Assembly (NCBI GenBank): GCA_913057255.1
Contig: CAJXNU010000006.1
Span: 1-33,853 of the forward strand
DNA from: an uncultured Wenzhouxiangella sp.
GTDB taxonomy: Bacteria; Pseudomonadota; Gammaproteobacteria; Xanthomonadales; Wenzhouxiangellaceae
Reading direction: 5' to 3'
DNA: 33,853 bases
In this document: positions 27,595-33,853 of the stretch, piece after piece
Position numbering within the stretch: the stretch's first letter is position 1
Layout: the number at the start of each line of letters is the position of its first letter
Notes under the pieces: generated by a model
What the model was told of the DNA's origin: nothing
Seen by the model: the letters and a program-made list of their open reading frames with translations, nothing else
Database searches by the model: none
Translations under genes and position numbers: made by a program

Positions 27595-28649
27595 AGGTTT
27601 TTCCCGATCGTTTGCCCGCCACACTAGAGAGCCCGTTGGCGAGCGTGTATTTGGTGGCGGGTCCTGAAGCGCTGCTGGTTGAAGAAGCCACCGATGCCAT
27701 TCGGTCTGCGGCAAGGGCCCAAGGCGTCAGCGAGAGGGTGGTATTGGATGCCGCAGGTCGCTTTGACTGGGATTCGCTGACTCAATCCACAGAGACGGGG
27801 TCATTGTTTGCATCGCGCCGATTGGTGGAATTGAACTTGCCCACTGGCAAACCCGGCAAAGAGGGTGGCAGTGCGCTAAGAGAGTGGGTGGGTGAGCCAA
27901 GAGATGATGTCTTGCTCATCAAATGTGCTGCTTGGGAAATGGCCAGTGAGAAAAGCGTTTGGTTCAAAGCGCTTGATCAGGCAGGGGTGTTTGTGCCCTG
28001 TTGGGCCGTGAAGCCCCATCAGTTGCCGAAATGGATTGTGGCGAGACTCCGCTCTCGCGGTTTGAGTATTGATGGACCCGGTGCGCAGTTTTTGGCCGAT
28101 CGGCTGGAGGGCAATTTACTGGCGGCCGCTCAAGAAGTCGAGCGTCTGGCCTTGTTCTATCCCCAAAATCATCGCTTGAGCTTGGCGGAGCTCAAAGAGG
28201 CCGTATCCGACAATGCCCGATTCGATGCATATAGACTCACAGAGCTGGTGTTGACCGGCCAAAGTGGGGCAGCGCTTCGCTGCGTTCGGGGTTTGTTCGA
28301 AACCGATGTCTATAAGCCGTTGGTCGTCTCGGCGCTGTCTCGTGAGCTACAGACCCTGGGATCGTTTTTGCTTTTGTCAAAATCCGTGGGCGAACAACAA
28401 GCCTTCCAAAAACTTGGGGTATGGCAGAGTCGACAAGGTCCACTGCAAATGGCGGCTAGACGTTTATCTGTTGAGCATTTGACCGAGGCAATGGTGCAGT
28501 TATCCGTTTTAGACAGGATGTCAAAATCTAGCCAATCGGTTTATTTCTGGATCACATTGGAGCGGGTGTGCGTCGCCTTGTGCACAGGTGAGTCCATGGC
28601 TCTTGTGGGCACCTCACTCACCGATGAGGGAATCGGTCATGTCGCCTAG
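27591..28649 (+). CDS. holA: DNA polymerase III subunit delta
   Basis: VYLVAGPEALLVEEATDAIR, LLIKC, EGNLLAAAQEVERLAL; synteny lptE-holA-nadD. Confidence 0.93.
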   Translation: MKVFPDRLPATLESPLASVYLVAGPEALLVEEATDAIRSAARAQGVSERVVLDAAGRFDWDSLTQSTETGSLFASRRLVELNLPTGKPGKEGGSALREWVGEPRDDVLLIKCAAWEMASEKSVWFKALDQAGVFVPCWAVKPHQLPKWIVARLRSRGLSIDGPGAQFLADRLEGNLLAAAQEVERLALFYPQNHRLSLAELKEAVSDNARFDAYRLTELVLTGQSGAALRCVRGLFETDVYKPLVVSALSRELQTLGSFLLLSKSVGEQQAFQKLGVWQSRQGPLQMAARRLSVEHLTEAMVQLSVLDRMSKSSQSVYFWITLERVCVALCTGESMALVGTSLTDEGIGHVA

Positions 28650-29340
28650 ACCAGCTCAATCAAGAAACCCGATCCAAAACCGTGCAGTGGCTGTTTTTGG
28701 AGGCACGTTCGATCCGGTACATCACGGCCATCTGCGGGCAGCTGCTGAAGTCAGTGAGTGGTTAAAAGTCAGTGACTTTCGTCTGGTACCGGTGGGATCT
28801 CCACCGCATCGCAGTCAAACCTATGCATCGGCTTTTCATCGCTTGGCGATGCTGGAGTTGGCCTTGGCACCGTATCAAGATCTCACGGTGGATGACCGAG
28901 AGGTCCGTCGTGGGGGCACCTCTTACATGGTCGATACCTTGAGAAGCATTCGCCAAGACGTCGGCGATGTGCCCGTCTTTTTGTGCTTGGGGCAGGATGC
29001 AGCCAATCGACTCGATACCTGGCGTGATTGGAAAGCGCTGTTCGATTTGGCCCACTTGGTGGTGATGACACGTCCAGACTCTCAATCCAATTATCCACCT
29101 GAGCTCGATGCCTATATTTCCGAGCGACGGGTGGACAGGACAAGGGACTTGGTCAGCACGCCCGCTGGCGGAGTGCGGCACGTTGAAGTCACCCAGTTGG
29201 CCATCTCTTCGACCCATATTCGCGCTCAAGTGGCCCAAGGTCATAGCCCGCGGTTTCTCTTGCCTGCGACGGTGTTGACCTATATCAACAAACACGGCCT
29301 GTATCGGACGAGCACGCCTTCCAAAGACAAGGTAAAATAA
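28639..29340 (+). CDS. nadD: nicotinate-nucleotide adenylyltransferase
   Basis: [36 protein letters not shown]; start ATG 28639 with GAGGGA upstream. Confidence 0.94.
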   Translation: MSPRPAQSRNPIQNRAVAVFGGTFDPVHHGHLRAAAEVSEWLKVSDFRLVPVGSPPHRSQTYASAFHRLAMLELALAPYQDLTVDDREVRRGGTSYMVDTLRSIRQDVGDVPVFLCLGQDAANRLDTWRDWKALFDLAHLVVMTRPDSQSNYPPELDAYISERRVDRTRDLVSTPAGGVRHVEVTQLAISSTHIRAQVAQGHSPRFLLPATVLTYINKHGLYRTSTPSKDKVK

Positions 29341-29393
29341 AGCCACATGCAATATTCCAATCCCAGAGAGCGCAGTTGAGTTCAGAGACGACG

Positions 29394-29744
29394 ATGTCTG
29401 CTTCGGCATTGCGTGACTTTGTAGTCACCGTGTTGGAGGACATGAAAGGCGAGCAGATCGAAGTCATTGACTTAACCGATCGCAATTCATTCGCTGACTA
29501 TCTAGTCATTGCCAGCGGCAACTCCACCCGTCAAGTCAAAGCGATGGCTGAGCGCGTGGTTGAACGGGCCAAGCAAAATGGCATCCGTCCCATGGGCATC
29601 GAAGGCGAGCGCGAGGGAGAGTGGGTATTGGTGGATCTATGTGATGTGGTTGTGCACGTCATGCTGCCTCAGACCCGCGCTTTTTATAACCTTGAGAAAT
29701 TGTGGTCGACACCACCCAGCGCGCGCAGCAATGCCAGAGGTTAA
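29394..29744 (+). CDS. rsfS: ribosome silencing factor RsfS
   Basis: [50 protein letters not shown]. Confidence 0.94.
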   Translation: MSASALRDFVVTVLEDMKGEQIEVIDLTDRNSFADYLVIASGNSTRQVKAMAERVVERAKQNGIRPMGIEGEREGEWVLVDLCDVVVHVMLPQTRAFYNLEKLWSTPPSARSNARG

Positions 29745-29749
29745 GCGCC

Positions 29750-30214
29750 GTGAAACTAGACGTTGTCAGTGTCGGTACCCGCATGCCGTCGTGGCTTTTA
29801 GAGGGCTGGCAAGACTACGCCCGTAGAATGCCACCGCATATGCCACTTCAATTGATTGAAGTGGATGCCGCTCATCCCAAAGAACCCAAACGTGCTGAAG
29901 TGGAGGCAGATCGCCTGCTGGCCAAGTGCCCGCCACGGTCTCGACGCGTGGCGCTCCAAGGCGGGCCCAATGCTTGGTCAACAGAAAAGCTGCACGACGC
30001 CATGGAGCGATGGCTTCATGATGGGGATGGGGTGTGCTTTTTTATTGGTGGCGCTGATGGCCTAGCGCGCACCTTGGTCGAAGCATGCGATGAGCGCTGG
30101 TCACTGGGTCCAGCGGTCTTTCCTCATATGTTGGTTAGGGTAATGGTGGCCGAGCAACTTTATCGAGCCTGGACCATCAGCCAAGGCCATCCTTATCACC
30201 GAGGTGATGGATGA
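29750..30214 (+). CDS. rlmH: 23S rRNA (pseudouridine-1915-N3)-methyltransferase
   Basis: FFIGGADGL, LVRVMVAEQLYRAWTISQGHPYHRG; GTG start at 29750 (VKLDVVSVGT). Confidence 0.94.
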   Translation: MKLDVVSVGTRMPSWLLEGWQDYARRMPPHMPLQLIEVDAAHPKEPKRAEVEADRLLAKCPPRSRRVALQGGPNAWSTEKLHDAMERWLHDGDGVCFFIGGADGLARTLVEACDERWSLGPAVFPHMLVRVMVAEQLYRAWTISQGHPYHRGDG

Positions 30215-30819
30215 GTGTCTCTTTGATCTTGGCCTCGGCCTCGCCTCGGCGTGCCGATCTCTTAAAACGCTTCGGCCTCCCATTCACCATTGAGCCGGCC
30301 GATATTGACGAACAGCCCATCGCCGGTGAGTCGGGCCCAGCGCTAATTCGGCGAGTGGCCAGAGAAAAAGCGCAGGCGGTCCGAGGTCAGTGCCCCAACC
30401 ATCACGTGCTGGGCTCCGATACGGGCGTATTGCTGGATCAAGCGTTCATGGGCAAACCAGCAAGTAGTGATGAGGCTTTTCAGATGTTGGAGAGGCTGTC
30501 CGGTCGAAGCCATGAAGTCAGTTCAGCGGTGTGCATCATCACCCCTGAAGGGGACGTGCTGGAAGCGTTTGCCACCACCACCGTGTGGTTGGCCACCTTA
30601 CCAAAAACATGGATTGAGGCCTATGTGGCCAGTGGTGATCCAATGGACAAAGCGGGTGCTTATGCCATCCAAAATGAAGCCGGTTTGTTTGTCTCGCGCA
30701 TTGAGGGCAGTTACAGCAATGTGGTGGGCCTCCCACTCTATGAAACAGGCCAGTTGTTGCGCCGTGCAGGCTTATGGCATCCTGAGCGATTAACACTTGC
30801 CAAGAGAGCCCCAGTTTGA
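30211..30819 (+). CDS. maf: Maf-family nucleotide pyrophosphatase
   Basis: LILASASPRRADLLKRFGL, VLGSDTGVLLD, GRSHEVSSAV, DKAGAYAIQ, GSYSNVVGLPLYE. Confidence 0.93.
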   Translation: MSVSLILASASPRRADLLKRFGLPFTIEPADIDEQPIAGESGPALIRRVAREKAQAVRGQCPNHHVLGSDTGVLLDQAFMGKPASSDEAFQMLERLSGRSHEVSSAVCIITPEGDVLEAFATTTVWLATLPKTWIEAYVASGDPMDKAGAYAIQNEAGLFVSRIEGSYSNVVGLPLYETGQLLRRAGLWHPERLTLAKRAPV

Positions 30820-32312
30820 GTGATGAAATACTAATCAACGTCACACCGACAGAATGTCGAGTGGCGGCTGTTGAGAGCGGTCTGGTCCAAGAGCTGTATC
30901 TGGAGAGACGGGACGTGATCAGCTATGTCGGCAACATCTACATGGGCCGGGTTGAGCGAGTGTTGCCTGGCATGCAGGCAGCATTCATCCATATTGGTCT
31001 GGCCCGTACTGCTTTCTTGCATATCGCCGATTTGTTGCCGCGCAACGTCGATGAGCTCACCGAGGAGGGCGTTGAAGGCGAGGCGGCGACTGAGACCAAA
31101 CCCATGCCCGCGATCAGTGATCTGCTTAACCAGGGACAAGTCTTGCCGGTGCAAGTCATGAAAGACCCATTGGGCAGTAAGGGGGCAAGACTCACAACAC
31201 AGCTGAGCATTCCCTCGCGCTATTTGGTGTTATTGCCCACCTCAACGCACATTGGGGTCTCTGTTCGGATTGAGGATGAGGGCGAGCGTGAACGTCTTAA
31301 GCAAATGATAGAGACCTTGATCGGTCCTGAACCGGCCATGGGTTTTATTGTCAGAACCAATGCAGAAGGTGTGGCAGAAGACGCCCTCAAAAGTGATTTG
31401 GAGTATTTGCTCAAACGCTGGGAGCGCGTGGTTCAAGACCAAAAGTCGGCCACAGAAACGCAATGTGTCTATGAGGATTTGTCGCTGCCCTATCGGTCTT
31501 TGCGAGATTTGATGCATGCAAGAATCGATAAAGTGCGAATCGATGATGCCTCAACTTACGAAGGTGCCATCCGCTTTGCCAAAGAATTCTTCTCAGATTG
31601 GGTCGATCGCATTGAGCATTACACGGCAGCGAGGCCCCTATTCGACCTCTATGGGGTGGAGTCTGAGATTGAGCGGGCGCTGAGCCGAACCACGCCATTG
31701 AAATCGGGTGGTCATCTCACCATTGATCAAACCGAGGCGATGACCACGGTGGATGTAAACACCGGCGGTTATGTTGGCATCAAAAACCCAGAAGAGACCA
31801 TCTTCAAGACCAATTTGGAGGCGGCACAAGCCATCGCCCGTCAACTTCGGCTCAGAAACTTAGGCGGAATCATCATTGTCGATTTCATTGACATGACCAA
31901 TGAAGAGCACAAGCGACAGGTGCTTCGTGTGCTGACCCATGCCCTAGAACGTGATCCGGCCAGAACGTCGGTCTCTGACATCTCCCCGTTGGGACTGGTG
32001 GAGATGACACGCAAACGAACCACACAAAGCCTGGAGCAGCGCTTGTGTGAGCCCTGCCGTGTCTGCGGTGGAACCGGTCGGGTGAAAACCGTCGAAACGG
32101 TCTGCTCGGAAGTGTTTAGAGAAGTGGTGAGAGCCACTCGCCAATTTGAAACGGGACAGCTTCAAGTGATGGCATCGCCCGGTGTGATTGATTGTATTTT
32201 GGATGAGCACGATGCCACGGTGGCTGAGCTCACTGACAAGCTTGGAACGGCCATTCGCTTTCAGCCCCACAGTGACTATGCATCGGATCAATTCGACGTC
32301 GTCTTACTTTGA
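30816..32312 (+). CDS. rng: ribonuclease G
   Basis: YVGNIYMGRVERVLPGMQAAFIHIGLARTAFLHIADL, TTVDVNTGGYVG, IIIVDFIDM, MTRKRTTQSLEQRLCEPCRVCGGTGRV. Confidence 0.96.
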   Translation: MSDEILINVTPTECRVAAVESGLVQELYLERRDVISYVGNIYMGRVERVLPGMQAAFIHIGLARTAFLHIADLLPRNVDELTEEGVEGEAATETKPMPAISDLLNQGQVLPVQVMKDPLGSKGARLTTQLSIPSRYLVLLPTSTHIGVSVRIEDEGERERLKQMIETLIGPEPAMGFIVRTNAEGVAEDALKSDLEYLLKRWERVVQDQKSATETQCVYEDLSLPYRSLRDLMHARIDKVRIDDASTYEGAIRFAKEFFSDWVDRIEHYTAARPLFDLYGVESEIERALSRTTPLKSGGHLTIDQTEAMTTVDVNTGGYVGIKNPEETIFKTNLEAAQAIARQLRLRNLGGIIIVDFIDMTNEEHKRQVLRVLTHALERDPARTSVSDISPLGLVEMTRKRTTQSLEQRLCEPCRVCGGTGRVKTVETVCSEVFREVVRATRQFETGQLQVMASPGVIDCILDEHDATVAELTDKLGTAIRFQPHSDYASDQFDVVLL

Positions 32313-32321
32313 GGTGAGTCT

Positions 32322-33853
32322 TTGACTGCCACTGACCCGCTAAAATCCCCCCATTACCGATGGCGTCGCCTGCGTGCCAGGCTGTTTAATGGGGTCGCCA
32401 TGGTGGTGATTGGCTTAGCGGTTGTGGTCGGGGTGACTCGATTGTTGTTGCCCCATATCGGAGAATTCAAGCCAGATCTGGAACGCTACCTGTCTGCCGA
32501 GCTCAATGCCGAGGTGGAGATTGGGTCAATGCAAGCCGCTTGGCCGGGACTGGTACCGACCCTGACGCTTGATGATGTCACCGTTGTTCCCAACACAGGC
32601 TCAGCGCTCAGCTTAGATACGGCCGTTTTCGAGATCAATTGGCTGAGGCTATTCCACTCTCGACGAGCGCCGCTAGAGGTCATCTTGGTCGGCCCGTCCG
32701 TCTCACTGATCGAAACGGCCAGCGGTCAATGGCAAGTGGCCTGGATGACAGACGCTGATGATCCGGGGGGCGTGGGCGATGTTGAAACGCCCAGTCGTGA
32801 TTCGGTGCCCAAGTTGCCCGAATGGTTGGGCGTATCCATCCGGGCCGCTTCTCTCAACTTAGAGCCCATCAATCAAGCGCCCATTGGCCTGTATGTGGCT
32901 GAGGCTAATTTTGCCAAGCGGGGCGATGAATACCGCTTATCGGGTTGGCTGGCCGCTGGAGCCAATGACAAAGAGCAGGTCCAATTTCGTTTGCTGATGG
33001 TGCAACAGCAAGCGCGCTGGGTTCGTGCACAAGCGTGGCTCAACGCGAAAGAAATTTCTCTCGACTATTGGTTGCGAGAAACTGGCGTGACAGACCAAAT
33101 TGAGGTGGCCACTGAACTGACCTTGGAGGCCTGGCTGACATGGGATGAGCAAGCAGGGGGTCGGGTCGATTCAAGCTGGTTGCTCACAGGGCCTCATGGT
33201 GAGGTGGAGGGCGAGGGTTCCGTTGAGCGTTGGCCGAGTGCAGACAAGCCATCCACTGAACGGGCTTGGGCAGCAGAGCTATTCCATCTTAATTTCAATG
33301 ATCAATCGGTGGTGTCCTCTCTGGCCTGGGCACAGCACAGCACGCTTCAAGGCTTATGGGTCGAGTTTGCGGACCTGGCCTCACTGCATCAAGCGCTCGA
33401 TCCTTGGTTGAGTTCAGATGCGCGCTGGCCATCGATGTTGTCGGGCCAACTAAAAGACATTGTGTTGACCGCTGATTCAGGCCGTCACTTTCACGAAGCT
33501 GATGGCGTGGTCAAAGACTTGGCCATTGTCATCGATCAATCCAATTTTTCATTGCAGGGGCTTGATGCCACCTTGGCTCGAGCTGGGGACCGACTGCGCG
33601 TGGTGCCTGATGGCCAACCCCAATTGATCTGGCCTGATGTGTTGAAAGGTGAGATCAAGGTGGATCAAGTGGAAGGAGAGATTTTCTTCTCACCTCAACA
33701 GGTCGAGTTTCGAGAGATTCAGGTGGAGAGCCCCTCAGTATCAGCGAGACTCAATGGCTCGATCTACACCACATCCGAGCGGCCATTTCTTGATTTATTA
33801 ATTGAAGCGCCTCGCATAGAAGAGGTCGATGTCCGACCTTATTTGCCACACAA
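32322..33853 (+). CDS. yhdP: YhdP-like (AsmA-like superfamily) large envelope protein, truncated by window end
   Basis: Open frame from TTG 32322 (LTATDPLKSPHYRWRRLRARLFNGVAMVVIGLAVVV...LPHIGEFKPDLERYLSAEL) with GAGGTGAG upstream; runs off the window, so absent from the ORF list; position after rng. Confidence 0.83.
   Translation, partial: MTATDPLKSPHYRWRRLRARLFNGVAMVVIGLAVVVGVTRLLLPHIGEFKPDLERYLSAELNAEVEIGSMQAAWPGLVPTLTLDDVTVVPNTGSALSLDTAVFEINWLRLFHSRRAPLEVILVGPSVSLIETASGQWQVAWMTDADDPGGVGDVETPSRDSVPKLPEWLGVSIRAASLNLEPINQAPIGLYVAEANFAKRGDEYRLSGWLAAGANDKEQVQFRLLMVQQQARWVRAQAWLNAKEISLDYWLRETGVTDQIEVATELTLEAWLTWDEQAGGRVDSSWLLTGPHGEVEGEGSVERWPSADKPSTERAWAAELFHLNFNDQSVVSSLAWAQHSTLQGLWVEFADLASLHQALDPWLSSDARWPSMLSGQLKDIVLTADSGRHFHEADGVVKDLAIVIDQSNFSLQGLDATLARAGDRLRVVPDGQPQLIWPDVLKGEIKVDQVEGEIFFSPQQVEFREIQVESPSVSARLNGSIYTTSERPFLDLLIEAPRIEEVDVRPYLPH

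Noticed and set aside
28762-29409. Minus-strand 215-aa ORF opposite nadD
   Set aside because: Shadow ORF of nadD; no recognisable motifs

Overview
The 33.9-kb window looks like chromosomal DNA from a gammaproteobacterium. It is gene-dense, mostly housekeeping, and has many 4-nt start/stop overlaps. Gene order: speD (+); yheS-type ABC-F ATPase (-); dicarboxylate/amino acid:cation symporter (+); bidirectional terminator; membrane pyrophosphatase hppA (-); prmA and rsmE (-); a type II secretion block gspGHIJKLMN running into cysQ-like and nudE (+); erpA and ampE-like (+); secreted amidohydrolase (+); an operon of DUF3429-like membrane protein, ABC ATPase, FtsX-type permease and AttH/CrtC-like lipocalin (-); pgi, leuS, lptE, holA, nadD, rsfS, rlmH, maf, rng (+); and a 3'-truncated yhdP-like gene (+). 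I saw no rRNA, tRNA, CRISPR array, phage or IS element. The least explained stretch is the intergenic region at about 22.45-22.92 kb. It carries a good sigma70-like promoter and a perfect intrinsic terminator on the + strand, which together would define an RNA of about 105 nt. It also has an independent minus-strand intrinsic terminator with no annotated gene feeding it, a long inverted repeat with purine-rich (+) or CU-rich (-) loop sequence, and two short palindromes. Other points of interest are a 71-bp convergent coding overlap between the amidohydrolase and AttH genes with a possible terminator inside coding DNA, a T2SS cluster lacking gspC-F, and K+-dependent-type signature residues in HppA. 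All product names come from reading the translations by eye. No database search was run.
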